This document shows positions 13,270 through 20,995 of a DNA stretch of 43,020 nt, one piece after another. Origin of the DNA: a virus; IMG/VR virus record IMGVR_UViG_3300033148_001190, positions 1-43,020 of that record. The stretch is one strand, 5' to 3'. Made by a program: the position numbers and the translations under genes. Under the pieces are notes generated by a model that saw only the letters and a program-made list of their open reading frames with translations, did no database searches and was not told where the DNA came from. Within the stretch, counting starts at the first letter, position 1. Every line of letters starts with the position of its first letter.

Positions 13270-14183
13270 TGGCTAAGCTATCCACCAAGCAGCATTCCCA
13301 GACTCATCGCTGTATTATCTATGGCGCACCTAAGACAGGTAAGACTCAACTAGCCGGTGAGCTTGCTGAGTTCTATGACCTCATCTGGGTAGATATGGAG
13401 AATGGGCATGAGACTCTGTTCAAGCTACCTCAAGAATGGCAAGAGCGCATCGAGCTTATCAACCTACCAGATACTCGTAGCTATCCTATTGCTATTGAGA
13501 CTGCACTCAAGATGGTTAAGGGTAAGGTCTCTATCTGCGAGGAGCATGGTAAGGTAGGCTGTATGGCCTGTAAGAGAGAAGAGACCCAACTAAAGAAGGA
13601 AGATATACTGGATGCACATGAGCAACTGTTCGTTGATGTAGACCTTCCTAACATGGGACATGAGAAGGTAGTAGTCTTCGACTCTCTCACTCAGCTTACT
13701 AACTCTGCCATTGCTAACATTACTAAGAGCGAGCCAGATGATTACAAACTTACCTATGACGACTGGGGTAACTTAGGGAAGCTGCTCGACATCTTCCTAT
13801 CCCATGTACAGCAGGCAGGTTACAATGTAATCGTTATCTCTCATGAGACTGAGGCAGAGACTGAGGGTAAGAAGAAGACTCTCGTACCTGTAGGAGGTAC
13901 TCGTAACTTCTCCCGTAACGTAGCTAAGTACTTCGACCATGTTATCTATATGGAGCGTAAGAATAAGAAGCATGTGGCAGCAAGCTCTACCGGATATGCA
14001 ACAAACATCTTGACAGGGAGTCGCACTGATGCTATGATGGAAGACCAAGATTCACCTTCCCTCCTACCTATCTTTAAGCCAGAGCTGTTCCCAGCAGCAG
14101 AGCAGGCAGGAGGTAAGGCAGAGCAGACAGGTGCAGGTAAGGCATCTAGCTTACTCAATAAGCTAAAGGCTGGAAAGAAGTAA
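13269..14183 (+). CDS. RecA-fold ATPase, Sak4-like single-strand annealing or recombination protein (304 aa)
   Basis: An ATP-binding protein with Walker A GAPKTGKT (residues 19-26), an acidic strand soon after (WVDMENG), and Walker B VVVFDS near residue 138 preceding a Ser/Thr/Gln-rich loop. A conserved His-Glu (SHETEAE) follows the third strand. This is the minimal RecA-core ATPase seen in Sak4/phage nucleotide-binding proteins, which cooperate with SSB in recombination. An insertion around residues 85-105 carries clustered Cys and His (CEEHGKVGCMAC) that could bind zinc. The C-terminus is Gly/Ala/Lys-rich and may be a tail for SSB contact. The SSB-like gene follows two genes later. Confidence 0.8.
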   Translation: MAKLSTKQHSQTHRCIIYGAPKTGKTQLAGELAEFYDLIWVDMENGHETLFKLPQEWQERIELINLPDTRSYPIAIETALKMVKGKVSICEEHGKVGCMACKREETQLKKEDILDAHEQLFVDVDLPNMGHEKVVVFDSLTQLTNSAIANITKSEPDDYKLTYDDWGNLGKLLDIFLSHVQQAGYNVIVISHETEAETEGKKKTLVPVGGTRNFSRNVAKYFDHVIYMERKNKKHVAASSTGYATNILTGSRTDAMMEDQDSPSLLPIFKPELFPAAEQAGGKAEQTGAGKASSLLNKLKAGKK

Positions 14184-14210
14184 CTCACTCTAACAGTTAG
14201 GAGAAGCACT

Positions 14211-14483
14211 ATGAAATCGTATGATTTTAGTTGGGCGTTGCTACATATTAAGGCAGGTAGTAAGGTAGCTCGTGAAGGCTGGAACGGAAAGGGCATGTTT
14301 ATCTATTTGGTTCCTGGCTCTACCTTTCAGGTTAATCGTCCACCCCTTTTAGGTATCTATCCAGAAGGTACAACTATCAACTACCTATCTCACATTGATA
14401 TGCGTACAGCTACAGGTCATTGTGTACCCTGGCTTGCATCTCAGACTGACATCCTAGCGGATGATTGGGAAGTTATAGAGTAA
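14211..14483 (+). CDS. tad2: Tad2-like anti-Thoeris protein, DUF2829 family (90 aa)
   Basis: The whole protein matches the DUF2829 pattern: an N-terminal helix with KVAREGWNGKGMF, a strand with VPGS and an N-R-P-P-L motif, then HIDMRTA, a VPWLASQTDILADDWE segment and the C-terminus. The family's Tad2 members bind and sequester the cyclic ADP-ribose-type signals of Thoeris (and some CBASS) defence, as oligomers in the cytoplasm. Length is normal for the family. A TTAGGAGAAGC leader precedes the ATG. It sits between Sak4-like and SSB-like genes, in the early/middle operon, which suits an anti-defence role. Family recognition is firm; the anti-defence function is inferred from characterised relatives. 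Confidence 0.85.
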   Translation: MKSYDFSWALLHIKAGSKVAREGWNGKGMFIYLVPGSTFQVNRPPLLGIYPEGTTINYLSHIDMRTATGHCVPWLASQTDILADDWEVIE

Positions 14484-14557
14484 AGAATTCGTAAGAATCA
14501 GAGTAAACTGTAAATCAAACCTACCATAATGTAACATCTATCTAAAGGAAACATACC

Positions 14558-14989
14558 ATGTCACAAATTGATCTTGATAACCTACTCGACGAAACCCTTG
14601 ACGACATCGAAGACTTGCCTGAGTATAAGTCTTTCCCTAAAGGTTCCTATAAGCTCAGTGTAACCATGAGTGCTAAGGAAGTCAACGACAAGCCTGCTGT
14701 TGAGATGGAGATGAAGTGTCTGGAAGTTCTGGAACTGGCAGATGCAGATGCAGCAGCTCCAGCTGAGGGAGATACATCTTCTATCCTGTTCTTCCTGGAT
14801 AACCCGTTCGGTAAGGGTAAGCTGAAGAAGGCTGCTACTCCTCTGGCAGAATCTCTCGGTGCCTCCAGCGTCCGTGAAATTGTTGAAGCCTGCCAAGGTA
14901 TCGAGTGCGTAGCTGTACTCAAGCAGACTGTCAACAAGAAGGATGCTGACAGCCCTTATCAGGAGCTGGTAGAAATCGCTGTAGTCTAG
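14558..14989 (+). CDS. Probable single-stranded DNA-binding protein (143 aa)
   Basis: An acidic N-terminus (residues 1-22) precedes a beta-rich core (GSYKLSV, VEMEMKCLEV, TSSILFFLDN), an Ala/Leu helix bundle and a final strand (YQELVEIAVV). An OB-fold-like core, small size, strong codon optimisation (CTG, GAA, CGT) and position between a Sak4-like ATPase and DNA polymerase all point to SSB. Unlike bacterial SSB, the acidic part is N-terminal, and there is no DDIPF-type tail. An AAAGGAAAC site precedes the ATG. The function is inferred; a DUF669-like recombination accessory is the alternative. Confidence 0.6.
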   Translation: MSQIDLDNLLDETLDDIEDLPEYKSFPKGSYKLSVTMSAKEVNDKPAVEMEMKCLEVLELADADAAAPAEGDTSSILFFLDNPFGKGKLKKAATPLAESLGASSVREIVEACQGIECVAVLKQTVNKKDADSPYQELVEIAVV

Positions 14990-15096
14990 GCGGTATAAGA
15001 GGCTAAGCTAATACAGTTAGTTCTTACTCTGGTAGGTACTGTTTGTGGTGATCAGTATCTATTGGAGAGTAGGAATTATAATAGAGAGATTATATA

Positions 15097-17496
15097 ATGA
15101 CAAAGCCTAGCACCTCCTTAGCTGCGCACATTAAGAATTTAAAAGCTAAGGATAAAGCTACACCTCAGAAAGCAAACGATGCACTCCTGTTCTGGGGCTG
15201 TGCTGCTGATAAGTCTTATCTTCCACAGCTTAAAGGTTGTGTAGGTGCTGCTACAGTATTCATAAGACTTGAGGAAGTATCTACTCTTACTCAGCTTAAG
15301 ATGTACTGTCACCAGAAAGGTATCACCCGTGTCATATCCTCCTCAGTCTCCCTTCTTCATAAGCTGGTACAGTTAGAAGGAAGAAAGAAACCTTCCCTAT
15401 CTAATTATGCAGGCTCTCACTTCTATGTATCTCCCATAAAAGAAGATGGGGATGAGATAGAGGTAGTAATAATCCCTCCCCTCAAGCAGATAGTAACTGT
15501 CTCCTATGGTAAGTTCATTACCAAGCGCCTCATAACTAAACTAACACAGCCTTCTAAGTGGTTCGTAGCTCCTGACTTTACTTGGGCTATGCTTACACCT
15601 TCTAATGTAGAAGATTATTTCTGGGAATTCTCCAGAGAAGAGTGCTTCCTTATTGCAGTAGATATAGAAACCTTTAGAGAAAATGCAGCTATACGTTGCA
15701 TATCCTATACTGGATTCTTCTATGATGCTAATGAGCCTAGTGGCCTGCACTCAGAGACAGTGGTGCTGCCTTTAGATTCTACATATAACCTAGCAGTAAT
15801 GCGCCGCTTTAACTGGGAGCTTAAAGCCCCGAAGGTATTACAGAATGGGAAGTATGATGCAGCTTACCTTGCTCGCTACTCTGCGCCTATGTATAATTAT
15901 CTTTACGATACTGCTAATATGTTTCATGCTTGGCTTACTGAGCTTCCGAAAGATCTTGGCTTCCTCAATGCGTTCTTTATCAGAGAAGCTACCTACTGGA
16001 AAGACCTTGCTGAGACCAATGATCTCCATGAGTATTATAGGTATAATGCTCTGGATACTTGGGGCACTGGCTGCGCACTACTAGCAATGCTGATAGAGAT
16101 GCCAGACTGGGCAACGAATAACTACCTGATGGAATTCCCTCTTGTATTTCCTTGTCACCTATCAGAGATGACAGGCATAGAGAGAGATATGACTACGCTT
16201 GCTGCTGCTAAGGCTACACAAGACGCTATCATAGCAGAGCATTCAGCTTCCCTAGATAAGATACTAGGAGTTAAGAACTTTAATGTTAATTCTGGCCCTC
16301 AGATGAAAGCTCTATTCACAATTATAGGTTGTGGCGACTTTAAGTCTAGGGACGAGAAGCATATTAAGAAAGCTATGTTCCGCCACCCACTTAACACTCG
16401 TATCTTAGGTCATGTACTTAAGGTACGTAAAGCTAGGAAGCTGGTATCCACTTACATAACTCCAGGTAAGGAGTTCCATCGTTTAGATGGTACAGGTAAT
16501 AGAATCTTATACGCACTCAATCCACATGGTACAGATAGCGGACGCTTAGCTTCTAGAGAGCATCACTTCTGGTGTGGCTTACAGGTACAGAACATTCCCC
16601 GTGGCCCTGCTGTTAAGCAGACTCTCATGGCAGACCCAGGGTTTGAACTGAGAGAAGTAGATCTAGCCCAGGCTGAGTCCAGAGATACAGGTTACATATC
16701 AGGAGACGAAACTCTCATACATAATGTAGAGTACTCCCCTGACTTCCACTCAGCTAATGCTTCAGCTTTCTTTGGCGTACCCTTTGAAGAGATCTATGAT
16801 GCAGAGCTTAAGAAGGTAATAGACAAAGCCCTACGTCAGCTAGCTAAGCCAGTGAACCATGGAGCTAACTACAACATGGGAGCCTATGTTCTCATTGATA
16901 CTATGGGCGAAGAGAATATCATTAAGGCTAAGAAGCTACTAGGCTTGCCCCGCTTCTGGACTATGATTCAGGTAGCTGAGTATCTATTAGAATCTTTCCA
17001 TAAGACCTACCCAGATATTAAGGAAGTGTTCTACAAGGGAGTAGTTAATGAGATACTTACTACAGGTAAGCTAGTATCTACTGCCTTGCATAATGTAAGC
17101 TCTCAGGAAGTATATGCAGAACTCTGGGAAGAAGGACATCGCTCTTGGATTCGCCAGTGCTTCGGCCATCCAGACAAGAACAAGCAGCATCTAAATACAT
17201 ACATATCACACCCACCTCAATCTCTAAATGCAATGACTCTGAATATATCTTACATGCGAGTATTCTTTGAGATAGCTATGCACCCAGAACATTCTCAGAA
17301 CTTCAAACTATGCGCACAGATTCATGACAGTATCTTATTCCAGAATAGAATAGGGCATGACTACCTAGGTAAGATGGTAGCAGATTTAATGGAGATCCCT
17401 GTTACAGTGAGAGGTTATGATGGGGAGATAAGAACATTTACCGTTCCGGCTGATGCTGCTATAGGTGGCAAGTATTGGAGCGACATTAAGGGTTAA
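15097..17496 (+). CDS. polA: DNA polymerase, family A with 3'-5' exonuclease (799 aa)
   Basis: The replicative polymerase. An N-terminal domain of about 185 residues precedes a DnaQ-like proofreading exonuclease: Exo I AVDIET (Asp-189, Glu-191), Exo II NGKYDAAYL, and Exo III YNALD. The polymerase domain has motif A DLAQAESR (Asp-522), motif B from Arg-580 through Lys-584 to Tyr-592, and motif C HDS (His-743, Asp-744). There is no 5'-3' exonuclease domain, as in T7-type enzymes. In motif B the residue equivalent to E. coli Phe-762 is His-588 (NHGANY), where Phe, Tyr or Leu is usual. This position governs fidelity, speed and dideoxynucleotide discrimination. The next gene encodes a helicase three bases downstream. 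Confidence 0.95.
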   Translation: MTKPSTSLAAHIKNLKAKDKATPQKANDALLFWGCAADKSYLPQLKGCVGAATVFIRLEEVSTLTQLKMYCHQKGITRVISSSVSLLHKLVQLEGRKKPSLSNYAGSHFYVSPIKEDGDEIEVVIIPPLKQIVTVSYGKFITKRLITKLTQPSKWFVAPDFTWAMLTPSNVEDYFWEFSREECFLIAVDIETFRENAAIRCISYTGFFYDANEPSGLHSETVVLPLDSTYNLAVMRRFNWELKAPKVLQNGKYDAAYLARYSAPMYNYLYDTANMFHAWLTELPKDLGFLNAFFIREATYWKDLAETNDLHEYYRYNALDTWGTGCALLAMLIEMPDWATNNYLMEFPLVFPCHLSEMTGIERDMTTLAAAKATQDAIIAEHSASLDKILGVKNFNVNSGPQMKALFTIIGCGDFKSRDEKHIKKAMFRHPLNTRILGHVLKVRKARKLVSTYITPGKEFHRLDGTGNRILYALNPHGTDSGRLASREHHFWCGLQVQNIPRGPAVKQTLMADPGFELREVDLAQAESRDTGYISGDETLIHNVEYSPDFHSANASAFFGVPFEEIYDAELKKVIDKALRQLAKPVNHGANYNMGAYVLIDTMGEENIIKAKKLLGLPRFWTMIQVAEYLLESFHKTYPDIKEVFYKGVVNEILTTGKLVSTALHNVSSQEVYAELWEEGHRSWIRQCFGHPDKNKQHLNTYISHPPQSLNAMTLNISYMRVFFEIAMHPEHSQNFKLCAQIHDSILFQNRIGHDYLGKMVADLMEIPVTVRGYDGEIRTFTVPADAAIGGKYWSDIKG

Positions 17497-17499
17497 CCC

Positions 17500-18756
17500 A
17501 TGACAGAACATAATGAAGAGGACTTCTTCTCTCTGTATCTAAAGTATACATCGCAGAATGAGTGCCCTACTTTCTTTCATAGATGGACAGCTATAACCTC
17601 CCTAGGTGCCTATCTAGGTAGGAACATTTACTTCCCTTTCGGACATGACCAGTTGCATCCTAATATGTATGTGATGCTAATAGGTAGTCCTGGAACTAAG
17701 AAGTCTAGCGCCATCAAGATGGGAGCTAAGCTGCTCAAGCAAGCAGGGTACACTACCTTTGCTGCTAAGAAGACCAGACAGGAGAAGTTCCTCATGGACT
17801 TAGCTGAGCAGAGCGAAGAGTTCGATTCTGCTGATGATATGATGGACGCTAATCTATGGGGAGACGACCTAGAATCTAAGGCCCCTGCTGAATGCTTCGT
17901 AGCAGCAGACGAATTTAATAACTTCATAGGAGTAGGTAACTTAGACTTCATGTCTATCCTTGGAGAGCTATGGGACTATGACGGAGTATATGACTACAAG
18001 CTCAAGAACTCTAAGAGCGTACATATCCCTGACCCCACCATTAGCATACTAGGAGGTAACACTCCTACCAATCTTAACTCTTGCTTTCCTTCAGAAGCTA
18101 TAGGACAAGGGTTCTTCTCTCGGTTACTCTTTATATACGGAGAGCCTAGTGGAGTTAAGTTTACTTTCCCTCCTCCTCCAGATGAGGAACTTAAACTCAA
18201 ACTCATAGAGAAGCTACACCATATCAAGCAGGCAATGGTAGGTGAGATTACTATGGATGATGAGTCTATAGCATTACTAGATGAGATATACCACAAGTGG
18301 GAAGGCTTGGATGATGTTAGATTCGAGCACTATGCTAACCGTAGACTCACTCACCTCATTAAGCTATGCCTTGTTGTCGTAGCTAGCAGAGTATCTAAGT
18401 TGATAACAAGAGCAGATGTTATCTATGCCAATACTCTCCTCACCTTTACCGAGCAGCTCATGCCTAAAGCTCTAGGTGAATTCGGTAAGGCTAAGAACTC
18501 AGATGTAGCTCATAAGATTATGCAGCTACTAGATGCAACTGATACGCCTATCCCCCTGCAAGCTATATGGAAGCACGTACATAATGACTTGGATAGAAGA
18601 GAGCAGCTAATAGAACTGATAGGGAATTTACAACTGGCAGAAAAGATACAGTCGCTTGAAGCTGGATTCTTACCAAGGAAGCAAGTAAGAGAGAAAGGAG
18701 TTGAAGGAGCAGTAGACTGGAGCCTATTAACAAAAGCAGAGAGAGACTTATTATGA
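17500..18756 (+). CDS. Replicative helicase-type ATPase, DUF3987-like (418 aa)
   Basis: A P-loop protein expected to unwind DNA with the polymerase encoded just upstream. The N-terminal region (FFSLYLKYTSQNECP, then FHRWTAITSLGAYLGR) is typical of DUF3987/DUF927-type phage helicases. Walker A is GSPGTKKSS near residue 66, and Walker B is ECFVAADEF near 133. A strand with ILGGNTP (near 187) and an Arg-finger-like FFSRLLFIYG segment follow. The C-terminal 100 residues look like a winged-helix region. A 10-bp palindrome GGGTTAACCC (17490-17499) spans the polymerase stop and ends at this ATG. No primase signature was found. Confidence 0.8.
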   Translation: MTEHNEEDFFSLYLKYTSQNECPTFFHRWTAITSLGAYLGRNIYFPFGHDQLHPNMYVMLIGSPGTKKSSAIKMGAKLLKQAGYTTFAAKKTRQEKFLMDLAEQSEEFDSADDMMDANLWGDDLESKAPAECFVAADEFNNFIGVGNLDFMSILGELWDYDGVYDYKLKNSKSVHIPDPTISILGGNTPTNLNSCFPSEAIGQGFFSRLLFIYGEPSGVKFTFPPPPDEELKLKLIEKLHHIKQAMVGEITMDDESIALLDEIYHKWEGLDDVRFEHYANRRLTHLIKLCLVVVASRVSKLITRADVIYANTLLTFTEQLMPKALGEFGKAKNSDVAHKIMQLLDATDTPIPLQAIWKHVHNDLDRREQLIELIGNLQLAEKIQSLEAGFLPRKQVREKGVEGAVDWSLLTKAERDLL

Positions 18757-19070
18757 GCACTAAGAAAGAATGGACACCGCAGGATATACGGGACAGGGTG
18801 ACAGATATCTTGAGAGCTGCAGGTAGAAGTCTGACTCACAATGATATACATACTAAGATGACTACTTGCCCGAAGCAGCGGATTAAAACTCAGATAGACT
18901 ACTTGATATTTAAAGATAAAATTATCAAGAGAGGAGATCGAATAGCTGTAAGTTATAGTCTAGCTAATACTGCTGCTATGAGTAACAGTATCAAAGAACT
19001 GTGGCCTGCCTCTACCTCTGCTAACTCTTTAGAGGCTGAGCATTGTAAGGGGAACGAAGTATGGGCATGA
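18753..19070 (+). CDS. Winged-helix-like small protein (105 aa)
   Basis: It starts in a 4-base overlap with the helicase gene. Residues 10-65 have the layout of a winged helix-turn-helix: helix (IRDRVTDILRAAG), helix (THNDIHTKM), recognition helix (QRIKTQIDYLI), then a beta wing (KIIKRGDRIAVSYSL). The C-terminal 40 residues look disordered. It may be the helicase loader/partner or a transcription regulator; coupling to the helicase favours the former. Confidence 0.65.
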   Translation: MSTKKEWTPQDIRDRVTDILRAAGRSLTHNDIHTKMTTCPKQRIKTQIDYLIFKDKIIKRGDRIAVSYSLANTAAMSNSIKELWPASTSANSLEAEHCKGNEVWA

Positions 19071-19138
19071 TTGCAATATTATGTGGAGGCTACGTAGAAG
19101 TAGCTATTATTTTAATCGAATGTAAAGGATGTATATAA
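19061..19138 (+). CDS. Tiny hydrophobic peptide (25 aa)
   Basis: AAGGGG lies about seven bases before the ATG at 19061, which overlaps the end of the preceding gene. The 25 residues are mostly hydrophobic with two Cys, consistent with a membrane peptide. Size makes the call tentative. Confidence 0.35.
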   Translation: MGMIAILCGGYVEVAIILIECKGCI

Positions 19139-19139
19139 C

Positions 19140-19205
19140 ATGAGTGATATGATGCAAACGAATGAGTACAAGGTCTGGAATACAGGAGATACGCAAGATG
19201 ACTAA
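19140..19205 (+). CDS. Tiny polar peptide (21 aa), possibly only a leader ORF
   Basis: The ATG at 19140 follows the previous stop by one base, and the ORF overlaps the lipoprotein start. It is polar with no motif. It may serve to couple translation into the lipoprotein gene rather than to make a functional product. Confidence 0.3.
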   Translation: MSDMMQTNEYKVWNTGDTQDD

Positions 19206-19398
19206 GAGACTGGTAAGTCTAGCCGTAGCTGCTGCTCTAGTTGGCTGCTCTAGTGAGAACTATACTGCTAAAGCTGAGAAGATAATAAATAAGTGCCCGA
19301 AGGGGTCTATCGTAACTATCCAATTAGCTGTTAGTAAATTAACTGGAGAGACAGCAACTGTAAGTTGTGCTCTCATAAAGGGAGGAGATTCAAAGTGA
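19198..19398 (+). CDS. Small lipoprotein (66 aa)
   Basis: Signal peptide: MTKR, a hydrophobic run (LVSLAVAAAL), then the lipobox LVGC with Cys-17, followed by SSEN. The mature part is about 50 residues with two further Cys. The ATG at 19198 has CAGGAGA upstream; earlier in-frame starts would spoil the signal peptide. Lipid attachment and sorting to a bacterial envelope membrane are expected. Small early phage lipoproteins of this type (for example T5 Llp) block the phage receptor, so superinfection exclusion is a reasonable hypothesis. An outer-membrane spanin is less likely in this early position. Confidence 0.7.
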   Translation: MTKRLVSLAVAAALVGCSSENYTAKAEKIINKCPKGSIVTIQLAVSKLTGETATVSCALIKGGDSK

Positions 19399-19700
19399 AT
19401 ACGAAAGAGCATTTACTGGCCTGCTTATCCGAAGAGTCAGGCGAAGTAACACAGGCTGCAGGTAAGTGCCTTCGTTTTGGCCTGTATGATTGCCCTCCTG
19501 ACACTACGCTATTACCTAATAACGAATACCTTGCCAAGGAGATAAATGATTTATTGGCTGTAGTAGAGCTGATAAATGAAACTTATGACTATTCTCTAGC
19601 TAGAGTAGGAGCCAGGTCAGATATAGAAGAGAAGAAAGCTAAACTTATAGATAAGTGGATGCCTTATGCTAAAGAAGTAGGAGCACTACAAGATGCCTAA
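19395..19700 (+). CDS. MazG-like nucleotide pyrophosphohydrolase (101 aa)
   Basis: I chose the GTG at 19395, overlapping the lipoprotein stop, because GGAGGAG is well placed upstream. The helix with EHLLACLSEESGEVTQ resembles the ExxE metal-binding helix of all-alpha NTP pyrophosphatases, and the second acidic pair occurs in EINDLLAVVEL. Small MazG-like enzymes trim the nucleotide pool or alarmones. A second protein with a similar all-alpha pattern is encoded at 19965. The family call is from motif shape only. Confidence 0.65.
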   Translation: MNTKEHLLACLSEESGEVTQAAGKCLRFGLYDCPPDTTLLPNNEYLAKEINDLLAVVELINETYDYSLARVGARSDIEEKKAKLIDKWMPYAKEVGALQDA

Positions 19701-19950
19701 GTTCGTAAAGCGAGAGATGTTCTCAGATGCACGTATTGCATTGCATCAAGAGATTCGTAACCACCCCGAACTTATTGAGAGATTAAACAATCATCCAGTA
19801 GATGAGTTCGAGGTACGTATGGCAGAGATTTGTTCCTATTGTGAAGTTGTACTACACGGAGATTATCTCCCTAGCGACTTCGATAACATAGCAGATATCT
19901 GTGTTAAGAAGCTGGTAGCGAAACGTACCCCACTTATATTCCCAACCTAA
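19693..19950 (+). CDS. Hypothetical protein (85 aa)
   Basis: It overlaps the end of the MazG-like gene by eight bases. The product is helical with many His, Glu and Arg and two Cys near residues 48-51 (CSYC). No family is recognised. Its position between two NTP-pyrophosphohydrolase-like genes hints at nucleotide metabolism, which is inference only. Confidence 0.7.
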   Translation: MPKFVKREMFSDARIALHQEIRNHPELIERLNNHPVDEFEVRMAEICSYCEVVLHGDYLPSDFDNIADICVKKLVAKRTPLIFPT

Positions 19951-19964
19951 GAAGGAGATACATC

Positions 19965-20378
19965 ATGGCAATTACCACAGGCAGAGAAAAGTATATACGT
20001 AAATTAGTAGCAACAGGAGAGACTCTTATACCTGTTAATAGTAAGGCAGAGGCTAACTTTGTTTTAGCTTTAAAGGTAGATGCAAGTTTAACTCTCGGCC
20101 CTGAAACAGCAGAGCAGTTCCTATCCAATGCTCAATCAGTAATGCAGCAGCGAGGAGAAACCTACGACTCTCTGAATGGCGAGCGTAGCATGGGTAACAC
20201 CGTTGCTGCGTTCAATGCCATCACTGGACATGAGCTAACTGAATCTGATGGCTGGCTCTTCATGGAAACTCTGAAGAATGTACGCCAGTACCAGACAGGT
20301 AACTACCACGCTGATAGCGCAGAAGACGGAGTTGCTTACTCTGCCCTGAAAGCTGAGGCCCAAGCAAGAGGAGACTGA
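19965..20378 (+). CDS. DUF6378-like protein, MazG-related fold (137 aa)
   Basis: An AAGGAGATAC site precedes the ATG. After an N-terminal 65 residues, the second half shows the DUF6378-type pattern: RGETYDSL, a Met-x-x-x-V-A-A-F-N segment, GHELTESDGWLFMETLKNVR and YHADSAEDGVAYSAL. Family members are predicted all-alpha NTP pyrophosphatase-like proteins common in tailed phages. The catalytic role is not proven here. It ends two bases before the next gene. Confidence 0.7.
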   Translation: MAITTGREKYIRKLVATGETLIPVNSKAEANFVLALKVDASLTLGPETAEQFLSNAQSVMQQRGETYDSLNGERSMGNTVAAFNAITGHELTESDGWLFMETLKNVRQYQTGNYHADSAEDGVAYSALKAEAQARGD

Positions 20379-20379
20379 C

Positions 20380-20694
20380 ATGGCATTCGATCCTAAAGGT
20401 AATGAGAGAGTAGTAGTTACTGGCATCTTTAAACACGGTACAGACAAAGCTACTCTTATGTTCTTTGAAGATGTAGGAGAGGCATGGCTTCCTAACTCTC
20501 AGTTCAATCCACCTTCTGTAGAAGTAGAGAAAGATAAGTGGGCTATGTTTATTCCACGCTGGCTCGCTGACGCTAAAGGTATGAACTACGAAGAGTACGA
20601 CCCAGAAGATTGGGAGTCTGAGGTACAGGAAGGAGTAAGTGCTGAACCTGAATCCCCTGTATCTCCCTTTGATGATGAGCCACCGGTATACTGA
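20380..20694 (+). CDS. Hypothetical acidic protein (104 aa)
   Basis: AGGAGA precedes the ATG. The N-terminal 65 residues are beta-rich with several Trp and Phe; the last 40 are Glu/Asp/Pro/Ser-rich and probably disordered. No motif beyond this is recognised. Confidence 0.7.
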   Translation: MAFDPKGNERVVVTGIFKHGTDKATLMFFEDVGEAWLPNSQFNPPSVEVEKDKWAMFIPRWLADAKGMNYEEYDPEDWESEVQEGVSAEPESPVSPFDDEPPVY

Positions 20695-20709
20695 ATAAGG
20701 AGAAGTAAC

Positions 20710-20883
20710 ATGGCAGAGGCAAAGCTACAAAGAATCACTATTGTAACCCTAGTACTTAATGTAGAGGAGGCTTTATACTTAAAGAGTATAACTCAGAACC
20801 CTACCCATAAAGCAGAGGGTGATAGGGAAGCATTTGTGAGAGAAGCTATCTTTGAGGTTATCCCTTCCTCTCTGAACTGGTAA
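20710..20883 (+). CDS. Last early gene, small hypothetical protein (57 aa)
   Basis: AAGGAGAAG lies nine bases before the ATG at 20710. The product has an N-terminal strand (RITIVTLVLNV), a helix, and a C-terminal strand-helix. It is the last gene before the convergent terminators. Function unknown. Confidence 0.65.
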   Translation: MAEAKLQRITIVTLVLNVEEALYLKSITQNPTHKAEGDREAFVREAIFEVIPSSLNW

Positions 20884-20892
20884 TCCGCTCAT

Positions 20893-20928
20893 AAAAAAGA
20901 CCCCTACCAGAGGAACCTAGTAGAGGTC
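20893..20928 (-). terminator. Terminator of the leftward late operon
   Basis: On the minus strand, GACCTCTAC (20928-20920) pairs with GTAGGGGTC (20907-20899), with one U-G pair, and is followed by TTTTTT. It stops late transcription before it enters the early operon antisense. Confidence 0.8.
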
Positions 20929-20956
20929 AAGCCGCACCGAAACTTTTAACTTACAG

Positions 20957-20990
20957 CCCGCACCTATTTCTAGGTAGCGGGTTTTCTTTT
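20957..20990 (+). terminator. Terminator of the rightward early operon
   Basis: CCCGC-ACCTA (20957-20966) pairs with TAGGT-GCGGG (20971-20981) across a one-base bulge and a TTTC loop, followed by TTTTCTTTT. It stands 36-70 bases beyond the last early gene. Confidence 0.85.
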
Positions 20991-20995
20991 GCCTT

